Below, in pieces: positions 17,931-26,288 of a stretch of 64,000 bases of DNA (its first letter is position 1; each line of letters opens with the position of its first letter). The position numbers and the translations under genes were made by a program. The notes under the pieces were generated by a model. That model saw only the letters and a program-made list of their open reading frames with translations, was not told where the DNA came from and did not search any database. The DNA comes from DAINPP01 sp036743375. GTDB lineage: Bacteria; Thermotogota; Thermotogae; MWEM01. The stretch covers positions 10,463 through 74,462 of the forward strand of contig DAINPP010000008.1 in the NCBI GenBank assembly GCA_036743375.1, given 5' to 3'.

Positions 17931-18906
17931 AAAAACAAACCCCTTTTCGGAATTGTACAGGAAATATCCCAATTTCTCACTGTTGATCGGATTATTCCTC
18001 CTGACACTCATCCTGTTCTCCTTCATGGTGCCGGGAAAATTCTTTACGTTGTCCAATTTCAGTTCCATCGCTTTTCAACTGCCTGAATTGGGTATTCTGA
18101 CCATTGCGATGGCCATCACCATGCTCAGCGGAGGGATTAACCTTTCCATCATCGCAACGGCAAATCTTTCGGGTATTGTGATGGCATCCATCATGAAAGC
18201 GATGATCCAGGGGCAGGGTTCGCCGGTAGGGTTGATCATCACGCTTGCCGTCCTGGCTGGCTTCGGCTGTTCTCTGCTGGTAGGTCTGGCAAACGGAATC
18301 ATCATCGCCTTTATAGGTGTTTCGCCAATCCTCGCGACACTCGGCACGATGACCCTTGTAAATGGTATTTCGATTCTTTCAACGAAGGGATACGTTATCT
18401 CCGGTCTGCCGGACGGCATGCTTTTTATCGGAAACGGCAGTATCCTCGGTATTCCAGTTCCCTTTGTCATCTTCGCTGTGGTTGCCCTGCTTGTCGGATT
18501 CTGGTTGAAAAATATGCCGTCAGGACTGAGTAATTATCTGATCGGGTCAAATGAGACGGCAACGAGGTACTCCGGAGTGAACACAAAAGCGGTTATCATG
18601 AAGACACATATCCTTTCCGGATTACTCAGCGGCGTGGCAGCCATGATAATGATCTCTAGATTTAATTCGGCAAGAGCCGGCTATGCGGAATCCTATCTGC
18701 TGGTTACCGTTCTCGCCAGTGTTTTTGGCGGTGTGGATCCGAGTGGGGGTTTTGGCAAGGTTGGTGGGGTTGTACTCTCGCTGTTTATCCTGCAGATGGT
18801 CTCATCGGGACTCAATCTTCTTGGAGTCAGTTCGTTCATATCCGTTACGCTCTGGGGTGTTCTACTGATCGGAATCATGATCGTTCAGAAATACCAGAGG
18901 AAGTGA
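17920..18906 (+). CDS. ABC sugar permease, second of the pair
   Basis: 328 residues of the same BPD_transp_2 family but clearly divergent from its neighbour: LSGGINLSIIATANLSGIVMAS replaces the usual GGIDLSVGS loop, and the C-terminal motif is VLASVFGGVDPSGGFGKVGGVVLSL. An ATG at 17920 overlaps the previous gene, and AAGGAGG lies about ten bases upstream. It ends the plus-strand operon just before a strong terminator. It is likely to form the translocation pore as a heterodimer with the upstream permease. Confidence 0.85.
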   Translation: MSLKKTNPFSELYRKYPNFSLLIGLFLLTLILFSFMVPGKFFTLSNFSSIAFQLPELGILTIAMAITMLSGGINLSIIATANLSGIVMASIMKAMIQGQGSPVGLIITLAVLAGFGCSLLVGLANGIIIAFIGVSPILATLGTMTLVNGISILSTKGYVISGLPDGMLFIGNGSILGIPVPFVIFAVVALLVGFWLKNMPSGLSNYLIGSNETATRYSGVNTKAVIMKTHILSGLLSGVAAMIMISRFNSARAGYAESYLLVTVLASVFGGVDPSGGFGKVGGVVLSLFILQMVSSGLNLLGVSSFISVTLWGVLLIGIMIVQKYQRK

Positions 18907-18926
18907 AGACAGAGCTGTAGGGGAGG

Positions 18927-18967
18927 AAAAAAGGGAAGGTTATTGCAAGAAGCCCTTCCCTTTTTTG
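18927..18967 (+). terminator. Intrinsic terminator of the glycyl radical/import operon
   Basis: AAAAAAGGGAAGG pairs with CCTTCCCTTTTTT around a 15-nt loop, with the T-run contained in the 3' arm. It is the cleanest terminator in the sugar locus and marks its right border. Confidence 0.85.
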
Positions 18968-19063
18968 TTGTAAAAAGGACAACAAAACTTAATCAAACTT
19001 CAATATAGGCGGTTGGTGGCAGGTGTATAATCTTCCTCGTCTGATTTAAGGGGAGTGATATAA

Positions 19064-20335
19064 TTGCATGCTTTGTTTGCCCTGATAGTATTCTCGGTGG
19101 TTTATGTCTTTATCATTAACGAGAAGATTAACCGAACGATTATAGCGGTTCTTGGTGCGGTTTTACTTTTTTTTCTGAAAATTTTTGGCCATTCTGCGGA
19201 AGCAATTACCACATATATAGATTTTAATACGATCTTTCTGTTGATCGGTATGATGATTCTCGTCTCTGCCACGAAGCAAACCGGTTTTTTTGAGATGCTC
19301 GCATTAAAGATTATCAAGCGTGCAAATGGTTCGGTCTTAAGGATTTTTCTTTATGTCAATCTCGCGGTTGCCTTCTTCTCGGCCTTTCTCGATAATGTAA
19401 CAACACTGCTGATCTTTATCCCGATCACCTTTGCCGTGATAGATATCGTTAAGATAGATCCCGTCTTTTTCATACTCAGCGAAATTATGTCCTCGAACAT
19501 CGGCGGGACTTCGACGCTCATCGGGGATCCACCGAACATTCTCATTGGAAGTACGGCAAAATTGTCATTTCTCGGATTTCTCAAGAATACCGGTGTTATT
19601 GCCATCCTCTCGCTCATCGTCGTTTTGCTGGTCATCATGTTCATGAATCGGAAGACATTGAAGCAGACTTTTGATCCGTCCGTATTTGAAGGCTCTGGAA
19701 CGTTTGATCGCCGAAAGCTGCGAAAGGCTGGAATCCTGCTTTCGATCACGATTATCCTTTTCATCACTCAGGAGTATACCGGTGTGGATAATTCGATCAT
19801 CGCACTTGGTATGGGGTTTTTGTCAGTCCTTGTCATTGATCCGAAGAATCTTGAAAACCACCTCAAAGAGGTAGAGTGGGAGACCATCTTTTTCTTCATT
19901 GGCCTTTTCCTACTTACCGGTGCACTTGAGGAAACGGGGATCCTGCATTTCCTTGCGAATTCCCTCGAGGAGCATTTCGGCAGCTCACTTACCGTCTTTC
20001 TGCCGGTAATGTATCTTGTGGCCTTTATATTTAGCGGATTTGTCGATAACATTCCCTTTACGGCAACCATGATACCGGTTATCAAACATCTTCCGACTCT
20101 GAATCCAACGGTGTTCTCCAATCTTGATCCACTTTGGTGGACCCTTTCGATCGGTGTCTGCTTTGGAGGGAATCTTACACCGATTGGCGCATCCGCCAAT
20201 GTGGTGGCCATAACGTTTCTGAAAAAATATGAGGGAAAAGATGTTTCCTATGGAAGTTATCTGAAATTCTCACTGATTCCAACGCTGATCAGTATGGTCA
20301 TGGGGTTACTTTATATCTTCATCAGGTATATCTAA
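19064..20335 (+). CDS. ArsB/NhaD-family (IT superfamily) ion or anion transporter
   Basis: 423 residues with eleven or so membrane spans in two repeats. Each half carries a re-entrant-loop motif of the ion transporter superfamily: SSNIGGTSTLIGDPPNILIG in the first and FGGNLTPIGASANVVAI in the second. DNVTTLLIFIPIT and DNIPFTATMIPVI are the matching Asp-Asn helices. The family includes arsenite exporters, Na+/H+ antiporters and dicarboxylate transporters. I cannot choose among them, and no arsR or arsenate reductase is adjacent. The start is a TTG at 19064 with GGGGAGTG seven bases before it. A TATAAT at 19026 is a possible -10. It is a single-gene unit between two terminators. Confidence 0.78.
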   Translation: MHALFALIVFSVVYVFIINEKINRTIIAVLGAVLLFFLKIFGHSAEAITTYIDFNTIFLLIGMMILVSATKQTGFFEMLALKIIKRANGSVLRIFLYVNLAVAFFSAFLDNVTTLLIFIPITFAVIDIVKIDPVFFILSEIMSSNIGGTSTLIGDPPNILIGSTAKLSFLGFLKNTGVIAILSLIVVLLVIMFMNRKTLKQTFDPSVFEGSGTFDRRKLRKAGILLSITIILFITQEYTGVDNSIIALGMGFLSVLVIDPKNLENHLKEVEWETIFFFIGLFLLTGALEETGILHFLANSLEEHFGSSLTVFLPVMYLVAFIFSGFVDNIPFTATMIPVIKHLPTLNPTVFSNLDPLWWTLSIGVCFGGNLTPIGASANVVAITFLKKYEGKDVSYGSYLKFSLIPTLISMVMGLLYIFIRYI

Positions 20336-20382
20336 ACGGGTTGGTCATTCAGACAGACATTATCCCCGTTGTATCTCGAGTG

Positions 20383-20414
20383 AAGGCATTTCTTTTAAGG
20401 AAATGCCTTTTTTA
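20383..20414 (+). terminator. Intrinsic terminator after the ArsB/NhaD-like gene
   Basis: AAGGCATTTC pairs with GAAATGCCTT around TTTTAAG and is followed by TTTT, about 50 bp after the stop. A TATAAT at 20423-20428 lies directly behind it and may serve the amylase-family gene. Confidence 0.8.
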
Positions 20415-20527
20415 TTTAGTGATATAATCTAAAAAGCCTTGAGCTGTTCGCAACATATGATTTGACAGCGGGAAAACAGAACGATAAAATTAGGATGCTT
20501 AATTTGGTATGAAAGGGAGTAATGTCT

Positions 20528-21910
20528 ATGAAAACAAGAGGTTATGTTGGATATCAGATTTTTCCCGACAGGTTTTACTCGTCTTATAAAAAGGAAGATA
20601 CGGTAGACTGGGACCAACCGATAGAGGAGAAGGAAAGGGGACGACATCAGCTGGATTTCTATGGTGGAGATTTAAAGGGAATAGAAGAGAAGATTGACTA
20701 CCTGAAGAATCTGTCCGTTTCGTTTATTTATCTCACACCGATCTTTCAAGCGGTAACCAATCATCGATATGACTGTACCGACTTTTTCAGTATTGATCCG
20801 ATACTTGGAACGGATGATGATTTGAAGACACTTGCAGACAGGCTTCATGAGAAAGGAATCAGATTGGTACTGGACGGTGTGTTCAACCACATAGGAATGA
20901 ACCATCCCTGGTTTACGGATGAAAAGTATCGTGATTTTATCAACCGAATTGACGGCAAAGTCGTTTATTGGGGGGGACACGGTGGGCTTCCCGAGTTGAA
21001 TCTCAATAACGGGGAAGTAAGAGACCTTCTCTGGAATGCATCCGATTCGGCCGTTCGTAAATGGACGGAACTTGGTGTGGATGACTGGCGGCTTGACTGT
21101 GCCTATGATGTGGGATTTGAATATCTCAGAGAGTTACGACATGTGCTGAAATCTATGGGAGATCATGACACCATCGGTGAGGTCTGGTCCTATCCGAAAA
21201 AATGGGCTGACGGAGAGGTTCTTGATGCCGTAATGAATTATTATTTCCGGGAACTGGTCAAGTCATTCTTTGAAAAACGGATCGACGGGAAAATGGTTAC
21301 CACTCTCATCAACGATACGGTGAATGACTGTGGTCTTGAAAACATCCTGAAATGTTGGAATGTCATGTCCAGTCACGATACGCCACGCGTGAAAAATGAC
21401 TTTGGAAAGCACTGGCGACTCGCGGTAGCACTTCAGTTTACACTGCCGGGGAGTCCCGTCGTTTATTACGGGGAAGAACTCGGCCTTGATGCGGCCGGAG
21501 ATCCCTATTGTCGTGAACCGATGCCGTGGGAAAGACTGAATGCCAGAAACGATGATCTGATCTTCTACAAGATGATGATCGATCTCTTCAACAACACCAC
21601 GGCCATCAACAGCGGTTATTTCGGTAAACTGGAATACAAGGCCGACGATATCATCGCTTTTTCTCGGTATACGGAGGATATCCGGGATTACAGGGTGATC
21701 GTGATTAATCCGAACGATGAGAAGAGAGACTTCCAGCTGATCTCAAAAGAATCCTGCCTGATGAACTGTTCGCGCCTGATTGACGAGTTAAGTGGAGAGA
21801 AGGCGGATATTTTCTGCTCTACGATTTACGGCGCGATAGAACCTAATTCGTTCGGGGTGTACAGGATAGATCTGAACGAAGGGGGATACTCTCCCTATAA
21901 ACGGTTATAA
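20528..21910 (+). CDS. GH13 alpha-glucan hydrolase (neopullulanase/cyclomaltodextrinase-like)
   Basis: About 460 residues, no signal peptide, so cytoplasmic. GH13 conserved regions are in order: LVLDGVFNH, DWRLDCAYDV with the nucleophile Asp, TIGEVW with the acid/base Glu, and SSHDTPR with the transition-state Asp. YGGDLKGIEEKIDYLKNL precedes them, typical of the GH13_20/oligo-glucosidase group that trims imported maltodextrins or cyclodextrins. The short N-terminus lacks the extra beta domain of classical neopullulanases. Two ATGs compete (20522 and 20528). AAGGGAG is too close to the first and well placed for the second. It stands alone, convergent with proB. Confidence 0.82.
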   Translation: MKTRGYVGYQIFPDRFYSSYKKEDTVDWDQPIEEKERGRHQLDFYGGDLKGIEEKIDYLKNLSVSFIYLTPIFQAVTNHRYDCTDFFSIDPILGTDDDLKTLADRLHEKGIRLVLDGVFNHIGMNHPWFTDEKYRDFINRIDGKVVYWGGHGGLPELNLNNGEVRDLLWNASDSAVRKWTELGVDDWRLDCAYDVGFEYLRELRHVLKSMGDHDTIGEVWSYPKKWADGEVLDAVMNYYFRELVKSFFEKRIDGKMVTTLINDTVNDCGLENILKCWNVMSSHDTPRVKNDFGKHWRLAVALQFTLPGSPVVYYGEELGLDAAGDPYCREPMPWERLNARNDDLIFYKMMIDLFNNTTAINSGYFGKLEYKADDIIAFSRYTEDIRDYRVIVINPNDEKRDFQLISKESCLMNCSRLIDELSGEKADIFCSTIYGAIEPNSFGVYRIDLNEGGYSPYKRL

Positions 21911-21922
21911 GCTGAGAGATAT

Positions 21923-21954
21923 CCTACAGATGCAGTTTCAACTGCATCTGTAGG
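21923..21954. terminator. Perfect bidirectional hairpin between convergent genes
   Basis: CCTACAGATGCAGT pairs perfectly with ACTGCATCTGTAGG around TTCA. No long T-run follows on either strand, but its position between the convergent GH13 and proB stops fits a shared 3' end. Confidence 0.7.
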
Positions 21955-21967
21955 TATAAAGATTAAA

Positions 21968-23032
21968 TCATTCGTTGATCCAGAAATTATCCGCGTGTAT
22001 ATAGACTTTCGGCCCCTCTTTTCCAAGCAGCACCTTGAGGTCTTCGCTCTGATGCCCCATTATCTTCAGCGTCTCATCCGAGGAGAAATTGACCATCCCT
22101 CTCCCGACGCTCTTTCCCGTCTGATCTTTGACTTCAATGACATCTCCTGAATCAAATCGACCGCCAACACCGGTGATTCCTACCGGCAGCAGACTCTTTT
22201 TCGAGATGATCGCCTTGACGGCTCCTTCGTTGACTGTAATTTTACCGGCTGAACTCGAAAGAAATCCGATCCAGGCTTTTCGTGAGCTCGGGATCTTTCC
22301 AGGTTCAAAGGTCGTTCCGGTATTTTGTCCCGACAGAAATCCGGTGATGTTTTCCAACTTCTTACCATCACAGATACAGACTTTGATACCCGTTGTCGCT
22401 GCAGTGATTCCGGCGTTGATCTTTGTCTCGATTCCACCGGTTCCCCACGAAGATGAACTCATTTTCTTCAACCGGGTTTCGGGGTTGAATACCCTGATGA
22501 TTTCACCGTCCTCATCCAGGATTCCCTCAATGCTTGACATCAGAATGAGGTAATCCGCCTTCCATCCGACAGCGGTCATCGCTGCAAGCAGATCGTTATC
22601 GCCGAAGGTGATTTCTTCGGTGGAGACGGTATCGTTTTCGTTGGCTATCGGGATAAAACCCATTTCTATCAATCCTGTAACGGTGTTTCTGAGGTTGAGA
22701 AACCTGTTTCTGTCTCCGAAATCGTTTCGGTTGATGAGGATCTGGGCGACCTTTTCATCGTACATATCGAAGGCGGTTTCGTAGAGCTTCATCAACTGAA
22801 CCTGCCCGATGGCGCATAAGGCCTGCTTGATATAAAGTGCCTCTTCCACATGTGCCTTCTGGGCCTTGCCGTAACCGGCCGCTCTGGCCCCGGAAGTGAT
22901 CAGAATAATCGTATTGTCCGCTTTCTTGAGGTTCGAGATGATCCTTGCCAGTTCTATGATATAGCTCTTGTTTATCTCTCCGTTCTTTTTTACCAGTAAA
23001 TTGCTTCCCACTTTTATGACGATTTTTGACAT
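21968..23032 (-). CDS. proB: Glutamate 5-kinase
   Basis: 354 residues. The N-terminal amino-acid kinase domain has VIKVGSNLLVKKNG, LITSGARAAG (phosphate loop), NENDTVS and FGDNDLLAA (glutamate binding) and WGTGGIETKINAG. The last 80 residues form the PUA domain of the longer ProB class (KAIISKKSLLPVGITGVGGRFDSGDVIEV). The enzyme makes gamma-glutamyl phosphate, the first committed step of proline synthesis, and is usually feedback-inhibited by proline. It lies 13 bp downstream of proA, so they form one operon in the order proA-proB. No proC was found in the window. Confidence 0.93.
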   Translation of the reverse strand: MSKIVIKVGSNLLVKKNGEINKSYIIELARIISNLKKADNTIILITSGARAAGYGKAQKAHVEEALYIKQALCAIGQVQLMKLYETAFDMYDEKVAQILINRNDFGDRNRFLNLRNTVTGLIEMGFIPIANENDTVSTEEITFGDNDLLAAMTAVGWKADYLILMSSIEGILDEDGEIIRVFNPETRLKKMSSSSWGTGGIETKINAGITAATTGIKVCICDGKKLENITGFLSGQNTGTTFEPGKIPSSRKAWIGFLSSSAGKITVNEGAVKAIISKKSLLPVGITGVGGRFDSGDVIEVKDQTGKSVGRGMVNFSSDETLKIMGHQSEDLKVLLGKEGPKVYIHADNFWINE

Positions 23033-23045
23033 GCTTGCCTCCGCA

Positions 23046-24287
23046 TCATTTTCTTATGGCATAATCCCCAAGGACGATATATTTGGTACTCGTGAGCTCC
23101 TTCAACCCGACGGGTCCCCGTGCATGAAGTTTCTGCGTGCTGATCCCTATTTCACCGCCAAACCCGAACATCTCGCCGTCGGTGAACCGGGTTGAAGCGT
23201 TGACGTATACGGCTGCTGAATCGATGGCCGTAGTGAACCGGGTGGCATGATTGAGATCGTTTGTCAGTATGGCCTCGGAATGCCCGGTAGAATATCTCAT
23301 GATATGACGGATGGCTTCGTCAACATCGCTGACGACCTTAATCGCAAGGATATAATCCAGAAATTCTTTACCCCAGTCCGCTTCACTGGCGTCCGTACAG
23401 TCTATGACGGCAGCGGTCTGTCTGCATCCGCGTATCTCTACCGAATCTTCATCCAGTCTCTTTTTCAGCGGCGGCAGAATCACGTCTTTGATCTTCTCAT
23501 GAATCAGTACCGTTTCTACTGAATTGCAGGTACCTGGCCGTTGTGTCTTGGCATTGACGATGATGTCTATACTTTTTTCCACGGATGCGTCCTCATCCAC
23601 ATAGATATGGCAGTTGCCCACTCCCGTTTCGATGACGGGAATCAGTGAGTTTTCAACGACGAAGTTGATGAGCGAGGCACCACCTCTCGGGATGATCAGC
23701 GATAGATATTTCTTCATCTTCATCATTTCCATGACATTTTCCCTGTTGATGTCTTCGATGATTTCTACGGCCGTTTCTGGCAGAGTGCTTTGCCGTAGAC
23801 CAGCCTTTATGGCCTTTGTGATGGCAATGTTGGAATAGACGGCATCAGACCCCCCTCTCAGCAATACGGGATTTCCAGCCTTTAGGGCAAGAATACTGGC
23901 ATCGAGTGTGACATTGGGTCTTGATTCATAAATCATGCCGATGGCGCCTATCGGAACTCTGACCTGTGTGATTCTCAGATCATTTTCCAGTGAGGAGGAG
24001 ACTACCTCTCCCACCGGATCATCCAGTCCGGCTACCTTTTCACAACTCGTTATCATCGATTCCATCCTTGTCTCCGTTAATCTTAATCGGTCGATCATGG
24101 ATTCCCTGATGCCTTTTGCACGCGCTGATTGTATATCCTTTTCGTTTTCAATCAGGATTTCTTCTGAATTTTTCCGGAGGCTGTTACCTATTTGGAGCAG
24201 GGCTTCGTTTTTTGATCGGGTATTCATCGTTCGGAGACTGTATTCGGCTTCTTTTACATTCCGGCATTTCATGAGAACTTCGCTCAT
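23046..24287 (-). CDS. proA: Gamma-glutamyl phosphate reductase
   Basis: 413 residues, full length. Aldehyde dehydrogenase-fold hallmarks: ESRPNVTLDASILALKAGNPVLLRGGSDA, IPRGGASLINFV, and the catalytic Cys in AKTQRPGTCNSVETVL. It reduces gamma-glutamyl phosphate with NADPH to the semialdehyde that cyclises for proline synthesis. The ATG at 24287 follows GAGGTGAAAAT. It is the first gene of the proA-proB pair. The 116-bp upstream gap is too short for a T-box leader and I see none. Confidence 0.93.
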   Translation of the reverse strand: MSEVLMKCRNVKEAEYSLRTMNTRSKNEALLQIGNSLRKNSEEILIENEKDIQSARAKGIRESMIDRLRLTETRMESMITSCEKVAGLDDPVGEVVSSSLENDLRITQVRVPIGAIGMIYESRPNVTLDASILALKAGNPVLLRGGSDAVYSNIAITKAIKAGLRQSTLPETAVEIIEDINRENVMEMMKMKKYLSLIIPRGGASLINFVVENSLIPVIETGVGNCHIYVDEDASVEKSIDIIVNAKTQRPGTCNSVETVLIHEKIKDVILPPLKKRLDEDSVEIRGCRQTAAVIDCTDASEADWGKEFLDYILAIKVVSDVDEAIRHIMRYSTGHSEAILTNDLNHATRFTTAIDSAAVYVNASTRFTDGEMFGFGGEIGISTQKLHARGPVGLKELTSTKYIVLGDYAIRK

Positions 24288-24403
24288 ATTTTCACCTCAT
24301 AAAGAAAGTTATTGATTGACTTTCCACTTAAGATCTGCTTCTGAAGACTAAGTTTAATCTGAACTCAGACTGAGGAACGTACAAGTTTCGTTAAAAATTG
24401 TAA

Positions 24404-25543
24404 TCACCACTGTGAGAGAATCAAATCGGAAACTTCTGGATAGACCTGCACGCTCTGATGATATCCCATCAATTTGCTGACAAAGGTCTCTACTTTGGGG
24501 GCTGTATAGGTGTAGGCCTCTTGAAAGGTTACCTTCCTGTCTGAGTTTGTATCGGCGTCAAACGTGAAATCAAAGGCTTCCTGTGGATTATCCTCACCAA
24601 CATCCCCTATGCCATCTAAGAAGAAGAAAGAAAATACCCCGTTGCCGATGAGGCTGTTTTCCCAGCTGATCTCGGAGATACTGGTGGCCGTCATGACGTG
24701 ATAGGTGACTTCAACATCTTCTCCCCTCGCCGTTGATCGGAAGGTGTCGATGACGGAATCGTTGAATTGCCTGATCATGGCTTTAGCCGTTTTTTCAGTC
24801 AATTGTTTCGCTTCGGCCATGTTGATGAACCCGCCGGATTCACACGCATCGATGATGACTACTTTTTTGCCGGGCAGTGTATCGAGCAGGGGTCTTAATT
24901 CCGACATATAAAGCTTTCCACCATCACTCATCAACAGATAAGATTCATGTGCGGAATAGGAATAGCCGCCATGTCCCGCATAGGTAAACACGAATAAGGA
25001 GTCTTCATCCAATCCGGAAATATTTGAAACGGCCTGTTCAATATCCGCCTGCGTTACCCGGTTTATGAGTCTGCTGATAGAAAAGTTCAAATTGGCACGT
25101 TCGAAAGCCGTTTCCATATTCAAGGCATCGTCATCCGTTAATGAAAGATCAGAGGCGGTATCGTAATCGGTGATGCCAATTGTTATGGCTTTATGGGCAT
25201 TACCGGTAGAAAATTGCCAGACAGGGCCTGCTGTCGTGTTTGTAGCATTCAAATGACCGATGATCTGCCAGTTATAATCCCTGTTCCAGTCGAGATCAGA
25301 CAGTTCATAACGGTTTTCCGTCGTCGTGCCGATCGTGGTCAGCAGATCATCACTTTCTGCAAGTCTGATCTCAAAATAGTCAAAGGCCTCGAAATGATCC
25401 CAGATCAATGTGATGTCGGTGGAGTAGATGGTCTGCTTATTTGAGGGGGTTGGATAGTCGATTTTCCTTGAAGTCTTGACACAGGAAGCGAGTACGAGTA
25501 TGACAAAAATAAATGTTAAAACAAAAATAAGACTTTTTTTCAA
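24404..25543 (-). CDS. Caspase-fold (C14-like) lipoprotein with EF-hand loop
   Basis: 379 residues. The lipobox LASC puts the lipid on Cys21. Residues 28-113 form a fibronectin-III-like module ending W-Q-F-S-T. Residues 118-310 are a caspase-like protease domain with the catalytic dyad His191 (YAGHGG) and Cys234 (IDACESGGF). Near the C-terminus, residues 331-342 form a canonical 12-position EF-hand loop (Asp331, Asn333, Asp335, Lys337, Thr339, Glu342), which suggests calcium control. Metacaspases and clostripain-like enzymes of this clan cleave after basic residues and are often calcium-dependent. The substrate here is unknown. It follows the small lipoprotein gene but a terminator lies between them. 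The protein is probably cell-envelope exposed. Confidence 0.8.
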   Translation of the reverse strand: MKKSLIFVLTFIFVILVLASCVKTSRKIDYPTPSNKQTIYSTDITLIWDHFEAFDYFEIRLAESDDLLTTIGTTTENRYELSDLDWNRDYNWQIIGHLNATNTTAGPVWQFSTGNAHKAITIGITDYDTASDLSLTDDDALNMETAFERANLNFSISRLINRVTQADIEQAVSNISGLDEDSLFVFTYAGHGGYSYSAHESYLLMSDGGKLYMSELRPLLDTLPGKKVVIIDACESGGFINMAEAKQLTEKTAKAMIRQFNDSVIDTFRSTARGEDVEVTYHVMTATSISEISWENSLIGNGVFSFFFLDGIGDVGEDNPQEAFDFTFDADTNSDRKVTFQEAYTYTAPKVETFVSKLMGYHQSVQVYPEVSDLILSQW

Positions 25544-25574
25544 AGCAAATCACCTGTTCATCGTAAATTTTAAG

Positions 25575-25600
25575 AAAAAAAGGGGCCAATTTCGCCCCTT
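25575..25600 (-). terminator. Terminator of the small lipoprotein gene
   Basis: On the minus strand AAGGGGC pairs with GCCCCTT around GAAATTG and runs into seven Ts. It sits between the small lipoprotein stop and the caspase-like gene start, so the two genes are at most partly co-transcribed. Confidence 0.82.
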
Positions 25601-25640
25601 GTCGTACATATCTATCATTTGACTTTCATAAAAATTCTGA

Positions 25641-25970
25641 TCAGGGCACAGTAAATTCCCAGAGTCCCCCAACGGCACCGTTGTTTCCGGTTACTTTCCA
25701 TTCATAGGTCTTTCCACTCTCAACAGCCATCGTGTAAGGAGGTGCCGGCAGATTGTGATCTGTCATGGAAGCTACTTCAGTATCCCTTATTGAAAGAACA
25801 AAAGGTACTGTAACTGATTCATAATCCCACCATAATTCCACTTCCGTGGCACTCATGTAATGAACTGATGGATTGTCGATATCTGGACTTGATACTCTGC
25901 AGGAAACAAGGAATGTCATCAGAAATAATACCACCGCAAGAGCGGTTAATGATAAAATCCTTTTCTTCAT
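25641..25970 (-). CDS. Small lipoprotein, single Fn3-like module
   Basis: About 109 residues. The frame can start at a GTG at 25979, but GAGGTGAGGAG precedes the ATG at 25970, which is chosen. The signal sequence ends in LVSC, so the mature protein is lipidated. The remaining 80 residues match the pattern of the Fn3-like module of the downstream caspase lipoprotein: an I-D-x-P start, a W-D strand in the middle, Y-x-W then G-N, and W-E-F at the end. It looks like the same module as a free-standing protein, perhaps a partner or inhibitor that uses the same docking surface. No enzyme motif is visible and the function is unknown. Confidence 0.75.
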   Translation of the reverse strand: MKKRILSLTALAVVLFLMTFLVSCRVSSPDIDNPSVHYMSATEVELWWDYESVTVPFVLSIRDTEVASMTDHNLPAPPYTMAVESGKTYEWKVTGNNGAVGGLWEFTVP

Positions 25971-26063
25971 TCTCCTCACCTCAATTTAATTAGTTATACA
26001 ATTCCATACCACATATTATACCATAACTATCGTAATAAACATTTCAGAAAACCGGCTGGAAAT

Positions 26064-26145
26064 AAAAAAAGCGTCGGTGCCCTGGGGGAGCACCGACTGA
26101 ATATATTACCCCTTGAGTTCTCTGAGTAAAACCAGTGTGATTATA
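26064..26145 (-). ncRNA. Candidate small RNA
   Basis: On the minus strand a TATAAT (26140-26145, weak TTTATT upstream) is followed about 40 nt later by a textbook terminator: GTCGGTGC pairs with GCACCGAC, then GC and seven Ts (26064-26098). No open frame or ribosome site lies between them. The predicted transcript is about 70 nt and diverges from the flippase-like gene. It could instead be a remnant terminator. Confidence 0.4.
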
Positions 26146-26234
26146 ACAGCGGTATGGGGAAGAATAAAAATTTTATTCCAAACCGTTTCAAAGGTGCATA
26201 AATCGCTGTTTTTGCTAATATAACTTTCGTAGTT

Positions 26235-26263
26235 TTGTTAAGTAAATTTATTCGGGGTATAAT
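26235..26263 (+). promoter_or_regulatory. Promoter of the flippase/MFS operon
   Basis: TTGTTA (26235-26240) and TATAAT (26258-26263) are separated by 17 bp. The TTG of the -35 box is the first codon of the longest open frame, so that long frame cannot be the real gene start. Confidence 0.7.
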
Positions 26264-26288
26264 GGGGGAAGCGAAGGGAAGTGATACC

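Noticed and set aside
24288..24403. Proline T-box riboswitch upstream of proA
   Set aside because: The gap is only 116 bp and I see neither the conserved T-box sequence nor a terminator/antiterminator pair.
26235..26288. Upstream TTG start for the flippase-like gene
   Set aside because: The codon is the -35 box and the -10 box lies inside the extra frame.
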